The notes: generated by a model not told the origin, from the letters alone. Shown: positions 11,160 through 22,654, numbered from the stretch's first letter. The stretch is DNA of 64,000 nt from Pseudoscleropodium purum (GCA_963969395.1 OZ017795.1:34701063-34765062), one strand, 5' to 3'. Made by a program: numbers and translations.

Positions 11160-11625
11160 TTTTTTTAAGCTCATGAATTACACGGTCACCCGTCCGTCTT
11201 TGGCGGGTTAATAAAAAACCCCATCGCCGTCACAAATAATTGCCAACTCCGTCCATAGATATCCAAGATACGTTCCATCCATCCCAGGCTGCGTAAAAGA
11301 TCTGCCTCCAGATTCAAAGCACGGCAATCCGATTGCGCCGGACTCCAATTTACTGTCCCCTGTAAAACGACTCTTTAAATATTGCAGGAAGTACCGGCAG
11401 GCGAGAAGCGCATTTGCCCAGTAATAATGGAAAGAATGGCACCATCATCGATCTACGACGAATGATGATCAACGTGGCAGAATGTCGCCGTCAAGCAAGT
11501 TGCATGCTTGCACGGCACTGGACGGATTTCTGGACCTCAGTGTCCTGGAAGTCCGTCAGTGGGGAGCGGACAGGGAGTACTGTGCTGCTGTCCTATGCTT
11601 TGTCCCACCTTTAGTAGTAGTACGT
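11160..11625. other. GC-richer island, unidentified
   Basis: Base content rises sharply, with many CG dinucleotides (for example GATTGCGCCGGACTCC near 11331). Three overlapping frames of 60-67 codons (11414-11711) compete and none has recognisable content. It may be a promoter or first exon of an unseen gene, a non-coding RNA, or a captured gene piece. Confidence 0.3.
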
Positions 11626-11757
11626 GTGACACTAATTTATCAAAGTCACACTATTTTAAATTAGTGCTGGTTGTCAATTGGATTCAAAAACAATTTTCAC
11701 CACTAATATGATATATGAGATTTTATGGTGACACTAATTTTTTTTCTAGATAACAAT
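11626..11757. repeat. Dispersed repeat D, copy 1
   Basis: Starts GTGACACTAATTTATCAAAG followed by TCACACTATTTT and AAATTAGTG, and ends GGTGACACTAATTTT. The same order occurs at 21700-21823. No clear terminal inverted repeats. Possibly a MITE or LTR remnant. Confidence 0.55.
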
Positions 11758-13144
11758 AATTTCTCCTCTCACTGACAAGACAAATCAACCTTGGAGCGCT
11801 CCGACGTTCATTTTTTGGATGATGAACAGATTGAAGTTTCTGTTTCTGTCTCGTTCCTGTTTGGATGAAAGTCATCCTCATTTTGGGTGATGCTTTATTA
11901 AGTTCTTGTCTTATCTAATGGTTGGATTTGGTGTTACTAGAATACAAATTTTTCTAAAATTACAAATGCGGAAGTATGTCAAGTGGTCAAATTGCATTGA
12001 CTCTAGTTCAAAACTAGATTAGCAAAAATGAGGTCTTAGATGTGAAGAACACAAAAATTTTAAAAAATCCCCATGTCAAGAGAACCTCATTTTGAATCCA
12101 TTCCAATAAGTTTTGTTCAAAAAATGATAATATTTTGCTTGTAATCAAATTTTGAAGGAATTTTGAAATTTTCCTTTCCAAATTTATAGAAAAATATTGG
12201 TGAATCTAACTGTATAGATGGAATCTAAAATTCAAAATCTACAATTTTCCTTTGTATATTAATTCTAAAATATTCTTCCAAATAGCACTTTATAATGATT
12301 TTTTCCAAATCTCCAATTCCAAAGAAGAATCCAGACATTCGAAGGTTAATGTAGTTGTCAAGCAATTTTGTTTTTTCCATTCTTTTATGAGGTGCCAAAG
12401 TGTTGATATAAAATGTTATAGTGGCGCTCTGTATTTCAGCATTCATCCATATATAGGAAAGAAAATATATTACATTAGCACATATTATAAGTCAATAATT
12501 CTATTTTCATCCACAATCTAGCGATTTCATCCAAGAATTTTTTTTAATTTGATTTTTTTGGGGAAAAAACTTCATGTTTTGTTACCGTTTTTAAGCCAAA
12601 TTAACTTTTTTAGTGCAATCTAGTATTAGAAAGAAAAAACAAACAAACCTTGTTGTTAAACTTTGGGTATGTAGTAATTGCTTGAGCATCACCTAAGTAT
12701 GTCACTCAAGGAAAATTTATATATCATGCATGTATTGGACAAAGTATGAAGTAAAGAATGTAGCCATGGTCAATATTTCAACCCTTGAAATGTTAGATAA
12801 AATGTAAATAGGGACTCAAGAGGGAAGGTTGATTGTGGTTGATTGTGGTTATGCCTATTTTAGTTTGATGGCTCATTCTATTAAGCTATATCACTTGTGT
12901 TCCCTCAAGTTACTTATGTAAGCAATTACTCAATTCCATGATGTTTAAATTTCTAAATGTCATGCATCATGATACCAAATGTTAGTCGTGTTAATAGATC
13001 TTATGTGACACTTTCAAAACAATTTTTTTGCGATACATAGTTATTAATGTAGCCAATATTTGACGCTAGGTTTGAAGGTTTTGAAAGGACTGTTTTACTA
13101 TGGCCAAGATTATAATAGCAGTGTATTGCTAGAATAAATGCTAC
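11758..13144. other. AT-rich intergenic DNA
   Basis: No gene recognised. A weak inverted pair (GTAGTAATTGCTTGAG at 12670 and GTAAGCAATTACTCAATTCC at 12918) may bound an old MITE of about 270 bp. Opposed frames at 12225-12446 and 12252-12521 overlap and look random. Confidence 0.4.
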
Positions 13145-14367
13145 TTAACCCCTAAATGGTTTTGACTATGTTTTCACCAAAACCGCTTCCAATCAACCAT
13201 TTCTAGTACATGTACCAAAATTTAGGAAAAAAAACATTTTTAGACACATCCAACCATAGGATCTTGTAGTAAGCTTGTTTGAAAATAAGTCATTAGAAGA
13301 GTTTTGGGGGGTCCAGAAGCCTGTTTCGGGCATATTCCCCTGTAGTTGTTCCTCGCAACGAGGGGAACGACTTGATGTTAGAATTTTTTTTTCATTAAAA
13401 AACAAAACAAAAGTCTCCAAATGCAAAAAAAAAGTTAAAAGAAAAAAAAATTGGTCAATGACGTGGTAGGGTCTTGACCACGTCAGACCTCTATGTTGAA
13501 CCTTGTTTCTTGCATTCGCAAGCTATAATAACTCATAGGCATCCAAAGGCCCCCAAAATCTTTTAATGAGAAAAAATTTCAGAAATTTCCACCATGTAGA
13601 TTGCAAGATATTAGCATTTGAAGTGACAAGTTTCCTTTATCTAGCCCTGTGAAAATCTGAGCAGTTGCACTTCAAAAGGTCACATTTGTATGAAAAAATG
13701 TCCCAAATGGTTGCAACTCTTTGGATTCATTTTTCAAGTCAAGTTTTCTATGTGCTCAAAAAATTTTAGATCATTTCAAATTATACAACATATAGGAAAA
13801 AAATAGTAAGTAGAAAGTAATAGATAATGATTCAAAATACTAAATTGTTAACAATTTATTTATGGAATTGAAAATCACCAATCCCAATGGTCTTAATGTT
13901 TTAATAAAAAATGTATACCCAATGTTTTTATTTTTTTCCAAAAATATTGACAATTGAGTTAAATAAAGGACTTCAAAGTTTGTAGAAATTCAATAGCAAC
14001 CCAGAAACTCCCGCAAACTAAAATTCCTCATAACTTTTGACTCATTCATCAAAATGGAATGTTTTAAAGCTTACCAAGTATATATAAATCTAGAGAACCT
14101 ATTTCAAATTTTAATTTCTTAAAAAAATGAAATTTGAAGAAGTTTTTTTACTGCTTGGACTGGCCGTTGAATAATGAAAAGTACATATCATATTATAAAT
14201 TTTTAACCATGTAGTCAAAAATTATGAAAATTGTTGGGCCTTAAAGATACTCCTCGGGCACATGGTTTGTTAAAATTCCAACAAAAAAAAATGAAAACTC
14301 CATTTGCGGTGAGTTGCCCAAAATTTCTATGTTGCCAAAAAACGCAGTTTAGGCGTTTAGGGATTAA
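13145..14367 (-). mobile_element. TTAA-B element, near full-length, carrying a nested CATTA MITE
   Basis: Left end TTAA (13145-13148) then CCCCTAAATGG; right end GGCGTTTAGGGA then TTAA (14364-14367). Terminal inverted repeat is about 8 bp, CCCCTAAA against TCCCTAAA. The inside matches copies at 6471, 35821, 36865 and 39106 in reverse, for example GACTTCAAAGTTT near 13968 and the TATGTTGCCAAAAAACGCAG block near 14328. A 278-bp element interrupts it at 13291-13568. Non-coding. Confidence 0.75.
13291..13568. mobile_element. CATTA-ended MITE nested in a TTAA-B element
   Basis: Ends CATTAGAAGAGTTTTGGGGG and CCCCCAAAATCTTTTAATG form an inverted repeat of about 22 bp. The same ends and length class occur at 31882-32163, 43303-43552 and, right end only, 19764. 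Inside is a CCACGTCA/TGACGTGG pair (13457-13485). The superfamily is not clear because the target duplication is not evident. Confidence 0.75.
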
Positions 14368-14900
14368 AAATAAGTTATTTCATCACATGAGTTTCTGGAA
14401 CTAACTACAAGGTACAATATTCCCATGTAGAAAATCTAGAGCCCTCTTATACATAGTAGAAGCACTTAAAAATCAATGATTTTATAAGACGATTTTCTAA
14501 AACTACCTATCTTGTATAATATGCTCATCAATGTAGGGAATCTGGAGATCTCTCCTATAGAGTAGCATAGTACAAACATTGACCACAAAGAAGAGAGATA
14601 TGCACAAAAGACCCACAATTTGTCTAATTTTCTTTCTCTCTCTCTCTCTCTACCATATCTTTGTGTGGGCCTTTTTTTTGGTGTAAACAACCAACCTTCA
14701 AGCTAGTGTAAATATATTTAATGCCAATGACACAAAAAAAAATTACACTATACTACATACCAACATCCCTACATTGAGAGACTTCATATTGTACAACAAC
14801 AAATACATAGTGTCTATCTAGGATATACTACCCATACACACTTTTGAATGAATAAATGATTTTCCATCCATAGTTCCTTGTTGCAACCACAATCTCCTTG
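14368..14900. other. AT-rich spacer with a CT microsatellite
   Basis: A (CT)n tract at about 14633-14652 is the only notable feature. The 74-codon frame on the - strand (14466-14690) reads this tract as Arg-Glu repeats and is not a gene. Confidence 0.45.
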
Positions 14901-15958
14901 TCCCATCCATTGTTTCTATGTTCCTTCCCTAGATTCCTTGTTTGGTCCATACGTTTCTTGTGTTGTCCATACACATGGAAACAAATTATTCCATCACTCA
15001 CATAAAAATTGCATTCTACACAATCCAAAAGGAACGCAATGCAAAACGACCCAGCTCAGCGAGACCCGGCACCAAGAGGTGCAACCGGCACCGACATGTG
15101 ATGCGAAGTGCCAACGCCTCAAGGAGCCTTATCGATCAGAAGAGCCTTTTCCGTGCAAGCTCACAGATTTCATGATTCATGATTTGTGAAGCTCACAGAT
15201 CTTGGGCAGTTGGGCTCCGTGCTCCTGCTAGTTCACAGATTTCATGCTTCATGAAACGACTGCCGCACTCTCCACCCCAACCTAGCTAGCTAGCTAGCCC
15301 GCTCTTGACCACCATCTATCATATAGAATTCTTAAATTAGTTGTTAAAACTCAAGCTTACATCATCATGCATTGCTTCATCGCCTGGACGACAGATAACC
15401 ATTCTCTGTGACTTGTTGTTGTGTCAGTGAGATGCCGGGTGGAATGTTGGATTTGCTTGTTTCTTAACTTCCTGGATCCAGACAATGAGACAAACTGTTC
15501 GCGACTGTCGTGATTCTCGTTGACTCCTCGCATTAATCCATCTGCACAAGGCTCTTGCGAGAAACCGGAGGGAGCGTATTGAACCCTTAATTGCGAGTGG
15601 CTACAACTCCCACAAAGATTTAATACAACCGAGACTGGAGCTACTTCACCTCAGCTTACCTCACCCGTCTGAATTCCTTGAAATTTGTCCCTTTTCCTGG
15701 TTAGGTACATCCGTACAAGAACATGCCCAGGTCAGAGAGGCTATTTATTGGAAGCGCGCGCTCGAGTTCGCTCTAAATGATCGTCTTCATTGCAGCTTTA
15801 GTGTTGAGAAATGAGAACGACGTGATTCATTGGTTTATTCTTCGAGTGTTGGTATACCTTAGTGCTCGCAAAGGCAGAAAGGAAGGGTCGGTGGTGCTAT
15901 AGTAGAGATATTGATAGTATATTGATTTGTATTTTGGCATTTGGAAAAGTCGGTCACG
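14901..15958 (+). promoter_or_regulatory. Upstream and leader region of the bHLH-ACT gene
   Basis: GC content rises towards the gene from about 15020. It contains a GCTAGCTAGCTAGC run near 15285, a repeated CACAGATTTCATG element at 15163 and 15235, and a GCGCGCGCTCGAG patch near 15754. The TSS and TATA box cannot be fixed. Frames at 14878-15189 show no known domain. Assignment as promoter/5' leader is by position. Confidence 0.45.
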
Positions 15959-17541
15959 ATGGGCGTTGTGCCGCTTACAGTGGGAGAGAGTGAGAGAGTT
16001 GACGTTGATTTTGAGTCCGATTCTGAGATGGACGAGGGGCGTCGACGTGAGGTTCTGGCTATGGAGGGAGCGGGTTTTGTGAAACGAACATATGGCGTTC
16101 GAAGTTCATGTTTGGATCAGCAGCTTGACGAACTTAGAGCGGTTGTACCGAACAATACAAGGGTAAGTTCGTGGAGCTTGAAATTTATGAAACCGCAAAC
16201 TGTACCAACGCGGGCTCTGTCGTGGACTGTGGCGATGTTACAAGTTGTAGCTTGTCTTGTTGTTTGGATTGCGTGAGGATACGTTTGTTTGAAAGATTGG
16301 AAATGTTATCGGAAGGTTTGACGTATGGACTCGTACGTGGTTGTGTTTGTAATGGACTTTCAAAGCCAGGGATAAGTTATTTGTGTATGTGGCTGTTTCA
16401 GAGACGAGAAAGAAGTGATTCTATTGTCGTGGATGCGTACTATTACATTGCGACATTACAAAAGCAAGTGGAAGACCTCAGCAACGAGCTTCTGGAAGAC
16501 GCTTCGCTTGATCGAACGCAGGATGAAGAAATTGATGCACGAAGCTTGCCAATGGTAAGGTCGGCTTAATAAGTTCTCTGTACGTGTGAACTTTTGCTTA
16601 CTTCTTCGTATGATGAGATGGGCTTAATTAATACAGTTAAGACCCATTTTAAGCCAGACTCTGGAAGCTTTTTTAATCGCAGTCTCGATCGACCGAACAT
16701 TTCCTGATTGATCGGTACTGTAGCAGAGATTGAAGACGTAATAACTTGAGGGATGGTCATGGTCTAAGCCATCTGAGTTGTCATTGTGTTTCTGAAATTC
16801 TGAACGCTGGCGAAATCGATCGAAGCAGGTGGAAGTAATGAAAAGAGATGGGGTTTTGGAAGTACGCATGGTGTGCGCTAATCGACCCGGACTTCTGGTT
16901 GACGTGATGGAAACAGTGGAGTCCCGTGGTCTGACTGTTATCGACGCGAGAATTGCTTGCCACAGCAACATTGTCTTCGAATATTTAAGCCTGGAGGTAA
17001 GACCCGCAAACTCAATAAGAAATTATTGCTTCATATGGTTATATTCCGTATTAAGGCGTGGTTCAGGGCATCAAAACTGTGCCAAGTCTCTAACACAGAA
17101 GAAATCCAAAATGTCCATCTATGGAATTTTTGAAGAATTCCGTAGTCAATGTCCAGTGATGATAGAATAGAATAGGATCCACTAGGGTCCACTAGAATGA
17201 GGAATTGGACACTGAAGAACATTAATATGTCCAATTTCCATAGGCCTGCACAAAAGAACATTTGTCCAATTTCCATACTGGTTCTCTCCTGTATAAAAAC
17301 AGAACCGGTGTAGATCTGAGGTTTCAGTTAGGCTACTGAAATTGCACCAATTTCTCTGCACTTTACCATTTCAACGAATATGATCTCCACAACATTAACA
17401 TTGCCGCTTCCTCCTGTGATCCAATATTGATCGAAATGGCAGAGTGAAGAACCAGTGACAAATGAGGGCGATGAAGAATCTGAACTCGATAGTGTGAAGG
17501 CCATGCTCGTGAATGCCATTTGCGGCTCTGATCTGCAGTGA
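15959..17541 (+). CDS. bHLH-ACT transcription-factor-like protein (basic region atypical)
   Basis: Four exons, 15959-16162, 16402-16554, 16829-16996 and 17443-17541, all joined in phase 0 at GT-AG sites (donors GTAAGT, GTAAGG, GTAAGA), give about 207 aa. Residues 40-105 form a helix-loop-helix: LDQQLDELRAVVPNNTR, then RRERSDSIVVDAYYYIATLQ and a leucine-spaced extension KQVEDLSNEL. Residues 120-175 resemble the ACT-like dimerisation domain of plant bHLH proteins (CANRPGLLVDVMETVESRGL). An acidic stretch lies at 15-30. The usual basic-region His-Glu-Arg pattern is absent before helix 1 (FVKRTYGVRSS), so it may not bind E-boxes itself and may act as a nuclear dimerisation partner. ATG 15959 is the first in-frame ATG; an earlier TTG is not used. 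Intron 3 (446 nt) and its weak acceptor are the least certain part, but exon 4 stays open to a TGA and ends in a typical short hydrophobic tail (KAMLVNAI). Confidence 0.85.
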
Positions 17542-18361
17542 AGTTGCAACTGTTGCGACATCGATTCCAACAGATTCTATGGCGCTTATGCAATCTTCAA
17601 AATCTTCTGGGTACTCCATGCATGGCGCATCGAAAAAAAGCGATCAAGTCTCATGATTCATGTCAAAAATCCTGGGTGACAATCTTACGAAGTATGCAAA
17701 GGTTTATGTAGTTAAAAGATGGCGGATTGTAGAAGTTTATCAATTACTCATTGGCTAGACGAATTTGGAGAGCATACTGGCATTGACATTCTGTCACCTC
17801 TGTCATTCCTTCTTTTATAATTTTGTAACTCTGTCTCATTACACGTCGCATTGTCTGTCTCCTCTTGTTGAAATAATTGAGAGATCATCGTTTCAGCAAA
17901 AAGTATGCAAACAGATCACGGCTTCCTAGATATTGATTTCCTACTTTAGTTTTATAAAATAAAGAAAAGGAAGACCTTGCTACTCAATCTTGAAAAGCCT
18001 GCATTTTTTAGAAGAAATATAAGTGAACATACTAGTGAAACATGTGCATCACTATGTCCCTTTTGAAATTGTGCATTGGGAAGTGCATGGAAACAAGCTC
18101 TTAACAAATTCTAGCATAGTTCTATAAACTTAAATAGAAAGTAGACTTATGAACAATTTTAGATGTGCAATAGTGGAGGAAGGACTACAAATTTTCATCC
18201 ATTTTTTTTGGAGTACTTTGAATGTGTTTGAAGAGGATGGTGGTGGAAATTATCTCATGCAAAGTATCATTCATTTTTCATGAATAGAAAATTCTTTTAA
18301 AAGGGATCAAAATATTTTCTTCTTTAGTGGATTTGGCAATTAGTACCTCATTTGCTTTAGT
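17542..18361. other. 3' flank of the bHLH gene and AT-rich spacer
   Basis: Contains the likely 3' untranslated region, whose polyadenylation site could not be placed. Frames on the - strand at 17328-17619 are shadows of exon 4. No other gene seen. Confidence 0.45.
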
Positions 18362-18514
18362 CATGGTTGTCACATTGGACAGATTACTATTCATTTCATG
18401 TCCTATAGGACAAGTTACTATTCATCAGATGTACATCTTGCGTACATCTGATGAATAGTAACTTGTCTTGTAGGACGTGAAATGAATAGTAATCTATTAA
18501 ATGTGACAACCATG
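18362..18514. repeat. Long near-perfect hairpin, 73-bp arms, 7-nt loop
   Basis: The left arm begins CATGGTTGTCACATT and ends CATCAGATGTAC; the right arm is its complement from GTACATCTGATG to GTGACAACCATG, with about seven mismatches in 73 and a loop ATCTTGC. The centre is at 18438. The size and tight loop fit a fold-back MITE or a hairpin small-RNA precursor. No target duplication could be separated from the arms. Confidence 0.9.
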
Positions 18515-18607
18515 CCTTTAGTTTACTCTAAATCACCAAGCAATACAACTATACAAGGAGATCATACTCATAATTAATAACAAAGACATTGGTAACAATT
18601 GAACTTG

Positions 18608-18776
18608 GATGGGACAAATGGAGAGTGACTAAAAATAAGAAAAAAATAGCAATAATTCAATTTTTAGAGGTGTGGTTTGCATTTGAATTCAGATGGGACA
18701 AGTGGGGAGTGAGTAAAAACAAGAAAAAAAATAGCAATAATTCAATTTTTAGAGGTGTAGTTTGTATTTGTACTAT
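18608..18776. repeat. Tandem duplication, 84-bp unit, two copies
   Basis: Units start GATGGGACAAATGGAGAGTG at 18608 and GATGGGACAAGTGGGGAGTG at 18692 and stay about 90% alike, sharing AATAGCAATAATTCAATTTT. The 89-codon frame at 18589-18858 reads through both only because 84 is a multiple of three. Confidence 0.85.
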
Positions 18777-18953
18777 TCAATGTGAGCTTCTAAATCCTAA
18801 GTGTTGGTTGGTTCCTTACAATTATTTTATACAATTATTTTTGTTGATCATGCTTTGAGTATCTTTGCAAACTATATATGATGTTGAATGGTAATGTTTT
18901 TTTTTGCATTATTATATCTCACATCAATAAACTAGTTGATGAAGATTTATTTC

Positions 18954-19634
18954 TTAACCCCCTTGGGACCAAGGCCTTTTTTCTATCAAAAAACATTCAA
19001 AATTGTGATTTTTGTAGCAAAAAGTTAAAAAAAAAATTTTAATTTTTTTTTTTACATTCGACCATAGGATCTTATACTTATTTAGTGCAAAAATTTGTGG
19101 ACAAATTTTCAGAATTTTTGACCGCATAGATTGCAATTTTAGATCTTTTTTACTTTGAACAATTTTTTAACTTAAAATTTTTGCACTATAGAGTTTTGAA
19201 CTTTAAATCTTAAAAATGGAGAATTGAGTTGAGAGTCTAGGAAAGAAAATATACAATAAAAGATTAATTTTTATCCTTTAAAAAATTATTAAGTAGAAGT
19301 AGGTACGATACAAAAGGAAAATCTAAATTATTCATATCTCTAAAATGAAATTTAAATGCACTAATTCCAATGGTGAGATTGTTCTAAAAAGAAAATTAAA
19401 CCATGTGAAACTTTTGTTTTTGAAAAAATATAAAAATTGCATATAGAAATGAATCGTATAAGTTATTTTTTCAAAAAAAATGCTCTAATTGCTTGAAAAA
19501 CAAGATTGTCCATAATTTTCTCATAACAAATCCAAATGGAATAAATCAAAGTTTTTGCTGTAGATAAAAATAAAATCTATGGGGAAAAAAATTAAAATTT
19601 TTGGATATTTTTTGGGCATAACTTTTGTTACACT
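18954..19634 (+). mobile_element. TTAA-A element, 3'-truncated
   Basis: Begins TTAA (18954-18957) then CCCCCTTGGGACCAAGG and follows the 49036 copy in the same direction (CATAGGATCTTATACTT near 19061, GAATTGAGTTGAGAGTCTAG near 19222, CCAATGGTGAGATTGTT near 19368) until about 19634. There it gives way to the right part of a CATTA MITE. No right end was found. Confidence 0.65.
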
Positions 19635-19764
19635 AGCTACCTGATGAGGCATAGCGACTACCACGTCATTAAAAAAAAATTAAAAATTTGACAGCAGCCA
19701 TTCTCTGACTAAAAAGGTAACAACCTTGAAACAGCCTTCCCAACCCTCCAAAAATCCTCTAATG
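19635..19764. mobile_element. CATTA MITE, partial, right end only
   Basis: Contains ACTACCACGTCATT and ends CCAAAAATCCTCTAATG (to 19764), matching the right ends of the MITEs at 13568 and 43552. A left end was not found; it probably recombined with the TTAA-A element before it. Confidence 0.5.
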
Positions 19765-20899
19765 GATTAATTAGTTTGATGCACCAAATTTTATTAGCAT
19801 TGGTATATTATCCATAGTGGATTCCATTTATTATATGTTTATGTGATCATGGTAGTCAAATTTCAATTCCTATGAGATTTGTTTGCTAAACCCAAAAAGA
19901 AATAAAACATTTAGTAATCAACTTACCCTCATCTCTTCAAAGACATTTGATAAAAAAAATTGAAGTGGAATGATATAGAGAAGATTAGTATGGATCCTAT
20001 CCAACGATGACACACACAAATCAATAAATGGTCTTAATTTTTTCCCTATTTGAACCTAGTGTTTTGATCATGCAACCACTTTGAATGGTGGACACAAATT
20101 AGAGGAACAATCTTGATCTAATTGAAAATAAGAAGGGACCTTGGTCTATTGAAGAATGTAATGGGGTGTGAATGTGTACTACAAATTTTTCAATACTCAA
20201 GAGAGGAGGCATCGCATTTCAATTGTAATAAAAAAAACTCCATCAATTCTAATATGTAGTCGAGTCCCATAATCTTATTATTTTTTTTCCTAGACAAATT
20301 CAACTAGCAAAAAGTCCATAAACTTCAAGACCTTACATGATTTTACATGCTTGAAAATGCATAAATTTTCTAACCAAAAATTGTATTGGACTTGTAGTGA
20401 AGCGTCCTTGAATTTCATACAACAACTTCCAAATAAGTGGAAGTAAGCTCTTGTTATGAAGAAGTTAGTTTGGCCTCCTAATTTACCATAGAGAACCTTT
20501 GAAGATATTTAAAGATTTGTTGCAACATCAGAGCAAGACAAAGAACAAACAAAAAATGATACAAATAATTCAAGAAGTATGGAATCAATTCTTTTTACAA
20601 CAATTGCAAATACTCATTTTATTATGCCCAATAAAATGCAAGTTGTAACTTCACCAAAGGGTAGCAGCACTAGATAGCAGATAGCATATAGAATAGATTC
20701 AAATTGTTGTATTATTTTAAATTTCACATGTATATATTTATTATTATGATTAAGTATTCTTCACTAAGATTCCAATGTAATTTGTAGTTTGGAAATCTAA
20801 TCATTATTAAAAGAAAATAGAGCTTCTTGATGTTCATGAACAATTTATTGAATTTGTCCAAGAACAAAATTCATATTCTATTAGATCTGATTGTATAAA
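19765..20899. other. AT-rich intergenic DNA, nothing recognised
   Basis: No long frame, repeat or RNA gene seen. Confidence 0.45.
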
Positions 20900-21233
20900 C
20901 ACTATAACAAAAGTTTATAAAAAAAACCACAATAGAAATCAACTATTTTTCCTTTGACTAACGTTTAGCGCAATCCCAAAACAACTACAAATTTTTATTT
21001 TTATTTTTGCGATTGTAATTTTAAGAAATGTAGGTCGTGTAATATACTATTAGAAAGGTATACATTTTGAAAATATCCTTTCAATGAGTTATTACATGTT
21101 CCAAAGTTTTCAAAATTATAGGCGCAAAAAGAAAACAAAGAATTTATAGTTGTTTTAGGATTGCAAAGAATGGTGATCAAAGGAACGGCATCTAATTTTC
21201 ATTGTGTTTTTCTTACCAACTTTTGTTCTAGTA
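20900..21233. mobile_element. CACTA-like MITE, 334 bp
   Basis: Left end CACTATAACAAAAGTT, right end AACTTTTGTTCTAGTA, inside terminal inverted repeats of about 95 bp with moderate divergence (left CCCAAAACAACTACAAATT, right the complement of CCTAAAACAACTATAAATT). The flanking triplet AAA on both sides fits the 3-bp target duplication of CACTA elements. Non-coding. Confidence 0.75.
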
Positions 21234-22286
21234 AAAGCATGTATTGAACTTCAAATTTACAACAAAATCTTTGGAATTTGTATGGATGATTTCTTCTTGA
21301 AAGTATTGCAAGTATTGTATTGGAGGTGAAGTTGGCATCTAATAGAACAATACTAACCCTCAATATATAATCAACAGGGGGAGGTCAATTTAGCAAGTTC
21401 ATTGAACTCTTGACATGGCAATGGATTAGTGCTTTAACAAACTTGTCAAACCTTCTTCTCTATTCAAAATGTTGAGTACAAAAGTTCAACAAGTTCCTTG
21501 AACTTTGAACCACCTACTGTAACTCCCTCTAATATATCCCTCTATGTTAAAGTATAGAGGTTGAAGATTGACTTTGTCCAATTTTATTTTACTATTATTA
21601 ATGATTATTATGTAATTTTATATTGATTCTAGTGGTATAAAATTTATCATCTCATGAAAGTTTTTCTCAAACTACATTGATTTGTTTTAAAAGAGCAAAT
21701 GACACTAATTACCAAAGTCACACTATTTTGAATTAGTGTAGATAGGAATATTTCTATATAGTACTAGTTTCAACAAAATAAATTTTTAGGAGTGACACTC
21801 ATTTTCTAGGTGATGCTATTCCCCCCAATAGAACAAATCATTTGTAACTTTCAAGAGATAGTATTTTATTTGCATCAAGTACTAGAATGAGTCTTGATGA
21901 TGTTTTTCCTTCAATATTTTCTACAATGTAATAAAACAAGTACCTAAGGTGAAAAAAGGTTCTATCTTTCTACTATTGGTACAATCTTTGAGTAAAATCC
22001 TACTCAAATTTTTTCATATATAATCTTTTATAGATCTTTGTCCATTCAAAGCATTGTTCTCTTCAATCCAAAGCCAACAAATTGGTCAATTTGAAACCAT
22101 AATGCCAAGTTTGATTTTTGAGGAAAATTTCTCAACATTCCATAGGATAGCATTATACTTCATAATGTTGTCTCTCTTTCTATACCCTTAAATTTGCAAA
22201 AAGTACAAATATGAAGATTTGTGATGAACTCTTAAGACTTTACATTATGTCCCATAATGCTCTCATGACAAGCATTATCTACAAGA
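21234..22286. other. AT-rich intergenic DNA
   Basis: Holds repeat D copy 2 (21700-21823). No gene recognised. Confidence 0.45.
21700..21823. repeat. Dispersed repeat D, copy 2
   Basis: Order GACACTAATTACCAAAGTCA, CACTATTTTGAATTAGTG, then GAGTGACACTCATTTTCTAG matches the copy at 11626-11757. Confidence 0.55.
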
Positions 22287-22654
22287 GCCGATCCATTTCC
22301 AATCACCCCCCATTTCCAATCTATAAGCTAATCTCTTTCAATGAAGTTGGGGCACAATTCCAAGAGTAGTTATGGCACATTATTATTGGTTGCAAGGCTC
22401 TCAATATTGCAACCAATCCTTGGTTGATTTTGCCATTAGCCTATGGTCACAAATAGAAAGGTCTATATCACCATTATAAGTCAAAAAGAATCTTCCACTA
22501 AAAAATTCCTAGTAGTTACATTTTGTATAATAAAATTCTGGAAAAATATGCAGTCCTTCCAAACTCTATTTGTGTCCATGGGAAAAATTCTGCATTCAAA
22601 AAACCTGCTTTCCCAATATGCGTAATTGTTTAAGTGGTTGGAAATGGGTCGGCT
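22287..22654. mobile_element. C-family MITE, copy 1, holding an empty TTAA site
   Basis: Ends AGCCGATCCATTTCCAATCA(C) and (G)TGGTTGGAAATGGGTCGGCT are a 21-bp inverted repeat with two mismatches. The inside (CAAGGCTCTCAATATTGCAA near 22392, CTATTTGTGTCCATGGG near 22564) matches 30821-32363 and 59850-60112. At 22630-22633 it carries a single TTAA exactly where copy 2 holds a TTAA-A element. Non-coding; it ends about 400 bp upstream of the SDR gene. Confidence 0.75.

Noticed and set aside
15941..15958. Upstream TTG as start of the bHLH protein
   Set aside because: Plant nuclear genes start at ATG; the first in-frame ATG is at 15959.
16566..16971. 64-115 codon frames on the - strand
   Set aside because: Antisense shadows of bHLH intron 2 and exon 3.
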